A DNA stretch of 64,000 nt from Spirosoma arboris (GTDB lineage Bacteria; Bacteroidota; Bacteroidia; Cytophagales; Spirosomataceae): the NCBI RefSeq assembly GCF_009754945.1, contig NZ_WPIN01000003.1, positions 310,001 to 374,000 of the forward strand, in the 5' to 3' direction. Every line of letters begins with the position of its first letter. Within the stretch, counting starts at the first letter, position 1. The notes beneath the pieces are model-generated. The model did no database searches. It was not told the DNA's origin and saw only the letters and a program-made list of their open reading frames with translations. Both the position numbers and the translations under genes were made by a program. Positions 51,247 through 59,449 of this stretch are shown here, piece after piece.

Positions 51247-51921
51247 ATGGCCGAGTCAGTACGACAGATGAGTGCATTAATGCGGAAGGAGTTTCTGCTG
51301 GAATGGCGGCAACGCTACGCGCTCAACGGAATGCTGTTGTATATTGTGGGAGCCGTATTCGTCTGTTATCTAAGCTTTAACGCCCGGCGTGGTCAGCTGA
51401 CGCCTATTGTCTGGAACACGCTCTTTTGGATTATTTTGCTGTTTACTGCCATAAATGCTATTGCAAAAAGTTTTGTACAGGAACGAGTTGGTAGGCAATT
51501 GTACTATTATACATTAGCTAGTCCACAGCAAATTATCCTCTCAAAAATTCTGTATAACACGGTACTAATGCTCGCGTTAGCGTTATTAGGTTTTAGCGTA
51601 TATGCATTCGTATTGGGTAACCCTGTTGATGATATTCCTTTATATATACTGACGTTAATACTAGGCGCGATAGGATTTGCAGCATCATTGACGCTCGTTT
51701 CGGGAATTGCCAGCAAGGCCGAGAATCCGGCTACGTTAATGGCCGTGTTGAGTTTCCCAATTATCCTTCCGCTGTTGCTGATGTTATTGAAAATTTCAAA
51801 AAACGCTCTCGACGGTCTCGACCGTAGCGTTAGTTGGAAGGAAATTGGGACGGTATTGGCCATAGACGCTATTGTATTGACGCTATCGTGGCTGCTGTTT
51901 CCTTTTTTGTGGCGAAGTTGA
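51247..51921 (+). CDS. ccmB: Haem exporter membrane subunit CcmB
   Basis: A 224-residue protein with six helices: the start MRKEFLLEWRQRYALNGMLLYIVGAVFVCYLSF, then the conserved region WNTLFWIILLFTAINAIAKSFVQERVGRQLYYY, typical CcmB hallmarks. With CcmA it forms the ABC component of the haem-handling machinery in cytochrome c maturation. No ccmA gene lies in this window, so the ATPase must be elsewhere. First gene of the ccm operon; 59 bases to ccmC with a hairpin inside. Confidence 0.93.
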   Translation: MAESVRQMSALMRKEFLLEWRQRYALNGMLLYIVGAVFVCYLSFNARRGQLTPIVWNTLFWIILLFTAINAIAKSFVQERVGRQLYYYTLASPQQIILSKILYNTVLMLALALLGFSVYAFVLGNPVDDIPLYILTLILGAIGFAASLTLVSGIASKAENPATLMAVLSFPIILPLLLMLLKISKNALDGLDRSVSWKEIGTVLAIDAIVLTLSWLLFPFLWRS

Positions 51922-51929
51922 GAACTATT

Positions 51930-51956
51930 CAAGGTTTCGGGTTCTCTGAAACCTTG
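51930..51956. terminator. Hairpin between ccmB and ccmC
   Basis: Perfect 9-base stem CAAGGTTTC/GAAACCTTG with nine-base loop. It could attenuate transcription or protect the 3' end of the ccmB message. The right arm continues AACTTGAAAC, which resembles the string CCTTGAACTTGAA before the kinase gene near 49430. Confidence 0.4.
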
Positions 51957-51980
51957 AACTTGAAACATTAAACAATAAAA

Positions 51981-52640
51981 ATGAACAAAACCTGGTGGAA
52001 GTCCCTTGCGGTCCTGATTTTAACCTACGTAATTCTGAAAGGTTTTTTGGGAGTTGTTCCTCGTCAACCCATTCTGAATGAAAGTATCCGGAATGTGTAT
52101 TTCCATGTACCGCTCTGGTTCGGTATGATTATTTTATTGCTGACCTCAGCTATTTTCTCAATTAAATACCTGCGCAGCGGTCGATTTGACGATGATTTAA
52201 TTGCTGTCGAATTTGCTAATACAGCAATCCTGTTTGGCATTCTGGGCTGTGCAACGGGTTCTCTGTGGGCAAATTTCACATGGGGCGAACCCTGGCCAAA
52301 TGACCCTAAGCTCAATAGCGTTGCCGTTGGAATGCTTATGTACCTTGCCTACCTGATTTTACGCGGCTCTTTTGACGATGAGCAGCGACGTGCCCGCATT
52401 TCGGCAGTCTATAACATCTTTGCTTTTGCTGTATTTGTCCCCTTGATTTTCATCGTTCCCCGTTTGACCGATTCGCTTCACCCTGGCAATGGAGGTAATC
52501 CAGCATTTGGCAAATATGATATGGACAATAATATGCGGATGGTATTCTATCCGGCCATTATTGGCTTTACCTTATTAGGAGTCTGGATTACCGAGCTTCG
52601 GATACGATTCCGTCGGGTGAAGGCTGCTTTAGATGACTAA
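51981..52640 (+). CDS. ccmC: Haem-handling protein CcmC (operon copy)
   Basis: A 219-residue protein with six helices. Family features: FHVPLWFGM, the WWD-type loop (NFTWGEPWPNDPKLNSVAVGML), DDEQRRARISAVYNIFAFAVF, RLTDSLHPGNGGNP. It transfers haem to CcmE. It is paralogous to the minus-strand copy at 8201-8920; both keep the altered loop WPNDPK. Followed 66 bases later by a ccmD-like gene. Start and length fit the family. Confidence 0.93.
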   Translation: MNKTWWKSLAVLILTYVILKGFLGVVPRQPILNESIRNVYFHVPLWFGMIILLLTSAIFSIKYLRSGRFDDDLIAVEFANTAILFGILGCATGSLWANFTWGEPWPNDPKLNSVAVGMLMYLAYLILRGSFDDEQRRARISAVYNIFAFAVFVPLIFIVPRLTDSLHPGNGGNPAFGKYDMDNNMRMVFYPAIIGFTLLGVWITELRIRFRRVKAALDD

Positions 52641-52706
52641 AGTCATAGGGTTTTCGGAATGATTCGACTTATTTTTGCGTTAATTTTCTAACTAGTTCGT
52701 TTTCAA

Positions 52707-52961
52707 ATGCGACTGTCTTTTCTGACAAAAATCTCATTGGTGGCTTTACTTTTATTCAGCCAAACTTTATTCGCTCAGCAACCCGTCTCCGATGGCGTTG
52801 CTATGGCTGATCAGCTCCGCGCCGATGGCAAAATCTGGGTCGTCGTCGCCGTTGTTGCGGCTGTATTTTTGGGTATTATTATTTATCTGATTCGACTTGA
52901 TCGGCAGATTGGCAAACTGGAAAAAGAAGTAAAAGAAAAGTCATCAGTCGTTAGTCATTAA
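52707..52961 (+). CDS. ccmD: CcmD-like small membrane protein with signal-like leader
   Basis: An 84-residue protein. Residues 1-25 resemble a signal peptide (LTKISLVALLLFSQTLFA), which is unusual for CcmD; residues ~48-68 form the CcmD membrane helix (VVVAVVAAVFLGIIIYLI) followed by a charged tail rich in Lys and Glu. The phrase DGKIWVV is shared with the other copy at 8032-8190. It is located between ccmC and ccmE as expected of ccmD. The start could lie downstream, which would remove the leader. Confidence 0.75.
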   Translation: MRLSFLTKISLVALLLFSQTLFAQQPVSDGVAMADQLRADGKIWVVVAVVAAVFLGIIIYLIRLDRQIGKLEKEVKEKSSVVSH

Positions 52962-52965
52962 CATC

Positions 52966-53406
52966 ATGAAACTCTCTCACATTTTCGGTATCGTTGTTAT
53001 TGCGCTGGCTATTGGCATCATTGTGGCAACAGCGGGTGACGCCAGTTCGTACGTTACGTTTAAGCAAGCTGCTGCACTCGCACAGGATGGGGACGACAAA
53101 ATGATTCATGTTGTCGGTAAGGTCAAGAAAGATGCGCAAGGGCAAATTGTCGATATGTTTTATAACCCCGCTATTGATCCCAACCACTTCGAATTTACGC
53201 TGGTGGATAACGACAATCGGGCTCAGAAAGTCGTATTTAACAGTCCCAAGCCACAGGATTTTGACCGTTCTGAACAGATTGTGATCATTGGAGCCATGCA
53301 GGGTGATCATTTCCAGTGCAACAAAATTTTACTCAAATGCCCATCTAAATACCAGGATGGCAAGCTGGAGACGACTGAACACGAAGCAAAAACGGCACAG
53401 CTATGA
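52966..53406 (+). CDS. ccmE: Haem chaperone CcmE, CxxxY type
   Basis: A 146-residue protein with one N-terminal helix (residues 4-22) and a beta-barrel OB fold (YVTFKQAAALAQDGDDKMIHVVGKV, then FEFTLVDNDNRAQKVVFN and IVIIGAMQGDHFQCNKILLKC). It carries haem covalently from CcmC to CcmF. The haem-ligand motif reads C125-P-S-K-Y129, not the HxxxY of E. coli, so this belongs to the cysteine class described for Desulfovibrio and archaea in systems that can lack CcmH/CcmG. Its stop TGA overlaps the next gene in ATGA. Confidence 0.94.
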   Translation: MKLSHIFGIVVIALAIGIIVATAGDASSYVTFKQAAALAQDGDDKMIHVVGKVKKDAQGQIVDMFYNPAIDPNHFEFTLVDNDNRAQKVVFNSPKPQDFDRSEQIVIIGAMQGDHFQCNKILLKCPSKYQDGKLETTEHEAKTAQL

Positions 53407-53600
53407 GCGTACAGGAAATAGAAACAGCCATTACTCAGCTAAGTGATAACGAGTTTTGGAAGTTATCAGACTGGTTAATTGACTATCGGAATCAATTGTG
53501 GGACAAGCAGATTGAAGAAGATGTTAACGCAGGCCGCCTGGATGCATTACTTGACGAGGCCGATGAGGAGTACGAAAAGGGCTTAACCAAGCCTTTATGA
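53403..53600 (+). CDS. Antitoxin-like protein embedded in the ccm operon
   Basis: A 65-residue acidic protein (SVQEIETAITQLSDNEFWKLSDWLID, then EDVNAGRLDALLDEADEEYEKG). The pattern matches small antitoxins that pair with RelE-like toxins in cyanobacteria and Bacteroidota. Its ATG overlaps the ccmE stop (ATGA) and its stop overlaps the toxin start (ATGA), so translation is coupled on both sides. The call rests on sequence pattern and partner; a direct antitoxin function is not proven. Confidence 0.72.
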   Translation: MSVQEIETAITQLSDNEFWKLSDWLIDYRNQLWDKQIEEDVNAGRLDALLDEADEEYEKGLTKPL

Positions 53601-53869
53601 TTAATCGTACAACATCAAACTTTTGGAAATGTTACGAAGCATTGCCTGAGGATATTCGCGAATTAGCTGACAAAAACTACGAATTATTAACAATAAACCC
53701 GACTCATCCTTCTCTTCAGTTCAAGAAGTTAGTAGGTAAACGTATTGTATGGGCGGTTCGGGTTGGAGATCATTACAGAGCATTAGGCCGAGAAAGAGAA
53801 GACTCGATATTGGTTTGGTTCTGGATTGGCACACACGAAGAGTACAATAAACTCATTAAGCGAGTATGA
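53597..53869 (+). CDS. RelE/ParE-like toxin protein embedded in the ccm operon
   Basis: A 90-residue protein with the RelE-like layout: an N-terminal helix (SNFWKCYEALPEDIRELADKNYELL), the central strand block FKKLVGKRIVWAVRVGDHYRAL and C-terminal WFWIGTHEEYNKLI. The pair RVGDHYRAL and WIGTHEEY is the typical signature of toxins of this branch. Begins in an ATGA overlap with the antitoxin-like gene and ends in an ATGA overlap with ccmF. It could be an mRNA interferase; catalysis not demonstrated. Confidence 0.75.
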   Translation: MINRTTSNFWKCYEALPEDIRELADKNYELLTINPTHPSLQFKKLVGKRIVWAVRVGDHYRALGREREDSILVWFWIGTHEEYNKLIKRV

Positions 53870-56526
53870 TTCACCAAACAGTCGGGCAGCTTGGCCATTT
53901 TTTTGTAATTCTATCGTTCGTTACGGCACTCGTAGCAACGGTTGCTTATTTCCTGTCGGCGCTCGGCCTGCGAAGTACGGCACAAGTTGAACTTGTCGAA
54001 GAACCTCAATTAGCTTATGCTGGCGAGTCGAGTTTCGGAGGAAAGACCACAAAACGAAAAGCAAAATCCGCTGCTCAAGTCCAGACGCCCCCTGCTCGTG
54101 ACGATTGGCGGACGTTAGCTCGATGGGCATTTTACATCCATGGCGCGGCTGTTGTTGGTGTAGCATCAAGTCTTTTCTATATTATTTACAATCATTATTT
54201 CGAGTACCATTACGCCTGGAGTCACTCGTCGCGGGCGTTGCCGGTACAATACATGATTTCCTGTTTCTGGGAAGGTCAGGAGGGTTCTTTCCTGTTATGG
54301 TTATTCTGGAACGCTACGCTGGGAGTTATTCTGACGCGTACTAGTGCCAAGCAATGGGAAGCCCCAATGATGGCTATTTTCGCATTGGTTCAGGCGTTTC
54401 TGGCATCCATGATTCTAGGTGTCATCTTCGGTGATTCATTTAAGATTGGGTCTTCACCGTTTCTGTTACTAACCGAAGCGATGCCCGATGCTCCCATCTT
54501 TACCGCCGATCCAAACTTCGTTCCTAAAGACGGTAATGGTCTGAACCCATTGCTTCAGAATTACTGGATGGTCATTCACCCACCCACGTTATTCCTCGGC
54601 TTCGCCTTATCGCTGGTACCATTTGCCTATTGCATTGCTGGATTATGGCGCAATCAACCCCTCGAATGGATTCGACCGGCTCTGCCCTGGACACTTATTG
54701 GCGGTATGGTCTTAGGCGTTGGTGTGATGATGGGCGGTTATTGGGCCTACGAAACGCTCAACTTTGAAGGTTATTGGAACTGGGACCCGGTCGAAAATGC
54801 GGTATATGTTCCCTGGTTGGTACTGGTAGCTGCGTTGCATACGATGCTCATTGCCAAACGCAGCTCAACGGGACTAAAAATGTCCATTATCCTCACGATT
54901 GCCACTTTTGTACTGATTCTATATTCAACATTCCTATCGAGAAGTGGCATTCTAGGCAACGCATCTGTTCACTCCTTCACAGACTTAGGGTTATCAGGTC
55001 AGTTATTGGTGTATTTACTGGCCTTTGTCGTATTAGCCGTGGCTTTAGCAGCCAGCAAGTGGAAATATATTCCGGCCGATAGTGAAGAAGCGTCGGTCTA
55101 TAGCAAAGAATTCTGGGTTTTCATCGGGGCCACGGTGTTGTGTCTAGCGGCATTTCAGGTCATTGCGACAACGTCTATTCCTGTTTACAACAAGATTCTG
55201 GAATCGTTTGGCAAAATTTCAAACCTGGCTCTTCCTGCCGATCAGGTTGCTCACTACAGCAAATTCCAGATTTGGTTCTTTATCATCATTGCGCTACTAA
55301 CGGGCGTTGGTCAGTATATGTGGTGGCGTAAACTGGAAAACAAAAAGTGGGATGCGCTCATTACACCCGGTATTCTGACCCTGCTGCTTAGTGCAGGTCT
55401 GATTGCATTCGGCGAGATGAAGAATCCAGTTTACATGACCTTGTTGGTGGCTTCAATTTTTGCCTTGATGGCAAATGGCAGCATTTTACTGGATGTTGTC
55501 CGGGGTAATTATCGGCTATCAGGTGGCGCGATTGCGCACATCGGTATGGCCCTGATGCTCCTTGGTATTCTTTATTCGGCTGGGTACACGAAAGTAATTT
55601 CGATCAATAATAGTGGTCTGTTGATCTCGAAACAGGAAGAGTTTACGAAAGACAACAATAAGCAAAATAAAGAGAATACGCTTTTATGGCTTAACCAGCC
55701 CGAGCGGATGGGCCAATATCAGCTTACATATCGTGGCCAGCGGATAGAAGCGCGTGATGTGCCGGGCTATATTCCACGCAATGATGTCGAAGTAATTGAA
55801 GGTGATTTCCACGGAATTGCTTTGCGCGACATTGAGCAGAATGGGAAAATTTATCACAAGAAAGGCGACACGTTAGCTCTTTACCCAGAAAATACCTATT
55901 ACGACGTCGAGTATCGGGAGCCGAATGGCAAAATTTTCAATCTATATCCACGTGCTCAGGTAAACGAACGAATGGGTTTGCTCGCATCGCCCGACATCCG
56001 CCACAAAGCGGACCGGGATATGTACACATATGTTAACTCGGTGCCCAACCCAGGCGATGAAAACAAATGGGAGAAAACTGAAACGTACAGTGTTGCTATC
56101 AAAGACACCTTTTTCCTAAATGATTATGTCGCCATTCTGGATGATGTCGTGCGCACCAATGAAGTAGAAGGGATGGAAATCGGTCCAACGGATGCGGCCG
56201 TTCGCGCTAAAGTTCGCGTGCTCGATAAAAACGGTGAGCACATTCTCAGCCCAGCATTTATCATTAAAAACCGTATGGTGGCGCATCCGGCTGAAACGAG
56301 CGATGAGCTGGGTGTTCGTATTCAGTTGAATGAAATTGATCCCCGCACGGGTAAATTCACATTTGCCGTTAACCGGACACAACGTGATTACATCGTAATG
56401 AAAGCGATAGAAAAACCGCTCATCAATATACTCTGGATTGGTACACTGATTGTGGTGATCGGGTTCCTCATTGCTACCGTTCGGCGGTATCGGGAGTTTT
56501 CCAAAATGAAAAACAAAGCGGCCTAG
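53866..56526 (+). CDS. ccmF: Haem lyase subunit CcmF
   Basis: An 886-residue membrane protein, longer than E. coli CcmF (about 650). The tryptophan-rich haem motif lies near residue 300 (YWAYETLNFEGYWNWDPVENAVYVPW), and histidine-bearing loops such as VIHPPTLFLGFALSLVPF lie before it. About 14 helices. A C-terminal soluble part (from ~580) follows, then a last helix. It joins haem to apocytochromes. An insertion of basic residues (KTTKRKAKSAAQVQTPP) near position 60 is a lineage feature. Starts in an ATGA overlap with the toxin-like gene. Confidence 0.95.
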   Translation: MIHQTVGQLGHFFVILSFVTALVATVAYFLSALGLRSTAQVELVEEPQLAYAGESSFGGKTTKRKAKSAAQVQTPPARDDWRTLARWAFYIHGAAVVGVASSLFYIIYNHYFEYHYAWSHSSRALPVQYMISCFWEGQEGSFLLWLFWNATLGVILTRTSAKQWEAPMMAIFALVQAFLASMILGVIFGDSFKIGSSPFLLLTEAMPDAPIFTADPNFVPKDGNGLNPLLQNYWMVIHPPTLFLGFALSLVPFAYCIAGLWRNQPLEWIRPALPWTLIGGMVLGVGVMMGGYWAYETLNFEGYWNWDPVENAVYVPWLVLVAALHTMLIAKRSSTGLKMSIILTIATFVLILYSTFLSRSGILGNASVHSFTDLGLSGQLLVYLLAFVVLAVALAASKWKYIPADSEEASVYSKEFWVFIGATVLCLAAFQVIATTSIPVYNKILESFGKISNLALPADQVAHYSKFQIWFFIIIALLTGVGQYMWWRKLENKKWDALITPGILTLLLSAGLIAFGEMKNPVYMTLLVASIFALMANGSILLDVVRGNYRLSGGAIAHIGMALMLLGILYSAGYTKVISINNSGLLISKQEEFTKDNNKQNKENTLLWLNQPERMGQYQLTYRGQRIEARDVPGYIPRNDVEVIEGDFHGIALRDIEQNGKIYHKKGDTLALYPENTYYDVEYREPNGKIFNLYPRAQVNERMGLLASPDIRHKADRDMYTYVNSVPNPGDENKWEKTETYSVAIKDTFFLNDYVAILDDVVRTNEVEGMEIGPTDAAVRAKVRVLDKNGEHILSPAFIIKNRMVAHPAETSDELGVRIQLNEIDPRTGKFTFAVNRTQRDYIVMKAIEKPLINILWIGTLIVVIGFLIATVRRYREFSKMKNKAA

Positions 56527-56606
56527 TCGATAGTCTATCAGGAACTCGCGCTTGACTTGTGTCAACGAATGGCTCTACTTGATAACCGTCAACCAGTTAC
56601 TTCGTT

Positions 56607-56843
56607 ATGAAACTGAAACTCTCTGAAATTCTATTACTTTCGGCTGCTGCTGGTTTCCTGATTCTTTGGGTTGCCGAGTATCAGCGAACAACCTTTGCCG
56701 ACAGCTACTGGCTGCTCATGCTGGGCGTAGGTTTTCTGTTCGCCTTTCAATACATCAAAAATAAGCGTCTCGAACGCGAAAAAGCGGTCTCACCGACCAT
56801 CAAGCAGATGGTGGCCGATCGGAAGAAGAACAGGAAACGTTGA
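56607..56843 (+). CDS. Small two-helix membrane protein
   Basis: A 78-residue protein with two helices (residues 7-24 and 34-50) and a strongly basic tail (RLEREKAVSPTIKQMVADRKKNRKR). No family recognised. It follows ccmF by 80 bases on the same strand and precedes the CNNM-type gene by 20 bases, so it may belong to the same transcription unit. A topology with both ends inside is likely from the positive tail. Function unknown. Confidence 0.6.
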   Translation: MKLKLSEILLLSAAAGFLILWVAEYQRTTFADSYWLLMLGVGFLFAFQYIKNKRLEREKAVSPTIKQMVADRKKNRKR

Positions 56844-56863
56844 ACACGAAACCTTAAACTTAT

Positions 56864-58147
56864 TTGGAATCTTACGTCCTCTTATTCGGTGCTTTACTTG
56901 CTCTTGTACTAGCTGGTTTTTTTTCGGCGGTCGAGATGGCGTATGTATCGGTTAACCGGTTGTATTTCGAACTCCACAGCAAACAGGGGCCACTAGGCGA
57001 AAAATTAGTGTCGGGTTTCCTGAAAAATCCCATTCTGTTTGTCGGCACTACACTGACAGGTAACACACTCTTTCTGGTTCTGTATACCGTGTTGGGCGTT
57101 ATGGCCCTAAACCCGCTATTGATCGCTATTTTACCACAGACATGGGCAGTCCACGAGTTTGTAGTCATTGCCATTGAAACCTTCATTCTAACTGTCATTT
57201 TTCTTCCGTTTGCCGATTATATTCCCAAAAGTCTGGCGCTTATTCATCCCGACCGCTTTCTAGAGGCTCTGGCAGTGCCATTATGGGTGATTTACAAAGC
57301 CATTGCGCCCGTGGTTCGTGTACTTGTTGGCACAGCGCGCTTCTTTATTCGCTACGTACTCGGGAAACGAAACCCTGAAATCCGTCCAGTTTTCGGGCTA
57401 ACTGACTTGAATCATTATCTTCAGCAACTCAATAATCAAAAGGCTGATACGGAGGAAACGGTGGAAGTTGACACCCAGATTTTCAACAATGCCATCGAAT
57501 TTCGTGATGTGCGCGTGCGCGACTGTCTAGTACCTCGAACAGAAATTGCCGCCATTGCTGTAGATGACACGGTTGAGGATCTTCGACAGGCGTTTCAGGA
57601 AAGCGGTCATTCTAAAATTGTTGTCTATCGGGATACGATCGATGATGTCATCGGCTATTGCCATGCGCTGGCCCTGTTTAAAAAACCGGCTACGGTCGAA
57701 GAGATCATTACACCGATTATTACAGTCCCCGAAACGATGCCAGCCCAGGATCTACTGCTCCGTTTTTTGTCAGAGCGAAAGAGTCTGGCCTTAGTTGTCG
57801 ATGAATTTGGCGGAACGGCAGGCATAGTAAGCGTCGAAGATATGGTTGAGCAGATTTTTGGTGAGATTCAGGATGAATATGACACCAACGAGGACTGGAC
57901 TGAACAACGACTCGATGATAAAACCTGGCTGCTAAGTGCCCGCCACGAAATTGATGATCTGAACAAAACGTACGGATGGCATATCCCCGAAGGGAGTTAC
58001 GATACGTTAGGCGGGTTGATTTTGGCCGCGCACGAAGACGTTCCCCAAGTTGGGGAAGTTGTTGAATTTTCGCCATTTACCTTTACTATCGTTTCAATGG
58101 ACGGCACTCGGATTGATACAGTAAAGGTGCATCTGAACCCCGAATAG
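56864..58147 (+). CDS. CNNM/CorC-type protein (second copy)
   Basis: A 427-residue protein starting with TTG at 56864. DUF21 membrane part (residues 1-180), CBS pair (RDCLVPRTEIAAIAVDD and SLALVVDEFGGTAGIVSVEDMVEQIFG) and CorC_HlyC domain (DTLGGLILAAHEDVPQVGEVVEF). Paralogue of the gene at 26034-27323. Probably linked to magnesium or cobalt handling; the name 'hemolysin' is historical. 31 bases separate it from the convergent cytochrome gene. Confidence 0.92.
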   Translation: MESYVLLFGALLALVLAGFFSAVEMAYVSVNRLYFELHSKQGPLGEKLVSGFLKNPILFVGTTLTGNTLFLVLYTVLGVMALNPLLIAILPQTWAVHEFVVIAIETFILTVIFLPFADYIPKSLALIHPDRFLEALAVPLWVIYKAIAPVVRVLVGTARFFIRYVLGKRNPEIRPVFGLTDLNHYLQQLNNQKADTEETVEVDTQIFNNAIEFRDVRVRDCLVPRTEIAAIAVDDTVEDLRQAFQESGHSKIVVYRDTIDDVIGYCHALALFKKPATVEEIITPIITVPETMPAQDLLLRFLSERKSLALVVDEFGGTAGIVSVEDMVEQIFGEIQDEYDTNEDWTEQRLDDKTWLLSARHEIDDLNKTYGWHIPEGSYDTLGGLILAAHEDVPQVGEVVEFSPFTFTIVSMDGTRIDTVKVHLNPE

Positions 58148-58178
58148 AGCTTTATTATTGAGCCCATGCTTCCAAGAC

Positions 58179-59159
58179 TTAGTTGGTCGCCACTTGCAAT
58201 TCGGCATTCTTTCCAGCGATATCGTTTTTCAATTTAGGAATCGTTTTCAGGTATTCATAAATTGCTCCTACTTCATAATCACTCAATGTGGGGTGCGGCC
58301 CCATTGGCTGGCGCAAAATAGAACCGTCTGGTCTTACGCCCATTTTTACGGCTCGAACAAACTGGCTTTTCGTATATTTTTTACCGATGCCTGTTTCGTC
58401 GTCAAAAGTCAGGTTAGCCGTAAAAATCGGCTTGCCACCTTCCCCATTCATCTTATTCCCCCCACCATAAAACCCCTTCGAACGTTCGGGATGAAGTTTA
58501 TCCTGATCCAGAAAATCGGCGGAGTGGCAACTATAGCAATCTGCTACACCATTGGCTATATAGCGTCCCAATGCTACCTGATCAGTACTGTCTGGAATGG
58601 ATATACGTTGCTGTGGGTAGTCGCCGGGTTTAATAATCGTGTGCGATAACAATTGAGAGAAAAAGCTATACTCTATTTGGGGCGCTTCCTGCTTGGTAGG
58701 CTGAACCGGAAAACGATCTGAACGAAGCCACGCAACCACCGACTTGAGATCTTCTTCGGCCATGAGTGGATAGCGGGGCATAATAGCAGAGAATGTACCA
58801 TCAGGTTTAACGCTCGTCCGCAGGAAATACATAATCTCGCCGTCAGTCCAGTTTCCAATTCCTTTTTCTTTATCCTGGGTAATATTTTTCGAATAGATCT
58901 TACCGAAGACAGATGGAATCTCACCTAAATACTTACCCGTCAATCGGTTTTCGTTGTTGGCATGGCAACTTATGCATTGAATTTGGGCGATACTTTCTCC
59001 ACGATTAACACGGGCAGTCGTGCGTTCAACCGTAACTTTAGGCGTAATGGGAGGATCGTAAGTCGCTAAACCTACCACGGATACATAAGCACAAAAAAAC
59101 AGCAATAGCAGAACTAGGCATCCCAAAAAGAGACCGGAGATTTTAAGTATTTTTTTCAT
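58179..59159 (-). CDS. Dihaem c-type cytochrome
   Basis: A 326-residue protein from ATG at 59159; an N-terminal membrane helix (LKISGLFLGCLVLLLLFFCAYVSVV) holds it at the periplasmic face or serves as signal. Two CxxCH haem sites: CISCH at residues 62-66 and CYSCH near residue 205; candidate methionine ligands are in the IMPRYP and MGPHP segments. It resembles the dihaem cytochromes of Bacteroidota with paired domains. It needs cytochrome c maturation, so the ccm operon next door is its likely servicing system. The upstream ATG at 59234 would give an improbable leader. Confidence 0.9.
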   Translation of the reverse strand: MKKILKISGLFLGCLVLLLLFFCAYVSVVGLATYDPPITPKVTVERTTARVNRGESIAQIQCISCHANNENRLTGKYLGEIPSVFGKIYSKNITQDKEKGIGNWTDGEIMYFLRTSVKPDGTFSAIMPRYPLMAEEDLKSVVAWLRSDRFPVQPTKQEAPQIEYSFFSQLLSHTIIKPGDYPQQRISIPDSTDQVALGRYIANGVADCYSCHSADFLDQDKLHPERSKGFYGGGNKMNGEGGKPIFTANLTFDDETGIGKKYTKSQFVRAVKMGVRPDGSILRQPMGPHPTLSDYEVGAIYEYLKTIPKLKNDIAGKNAELQVATN

Positions 59160-59355
59160 GGTACTGACTGAGTTAATAAAGAGGAAGTGTCGAATCGACG
59201 CACCAAATTTGCGTCTGTATGACTCTCCGCTCAATGCTCAATCAGGTGAAACGGAATAACTCTCCGGTGAAGCAGCTATAAACTATGGATGACTATTTGA
59301 GGTAAACGCTTTGTCAAGAGTGTCCCAACGTCCTCATAAATGACCATTACTTGGC

Positions 59356-59449
59356 AACGATCAGGAATTTTAGAACATACTGGTGCCACGGTTATTCATA
59401 ACGCTCAATAAAACCGTGGCACCAGTATGTTCTAAAATCCCTGATCGTT
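59356..59449. repeat. Long near-perfect inverted repeat
   Basis: Arms of 38 bases (59356-59393 and 59412-59449) pair with one mismatch around an 18-base spacer. The arm contains TTTTAGAACATACTGGTGCC followed by ACGGTT. It lies between two same-strand minus genes and its right end includes the stop of the nucleotidyltransferase gene. Confidence 0.9.
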
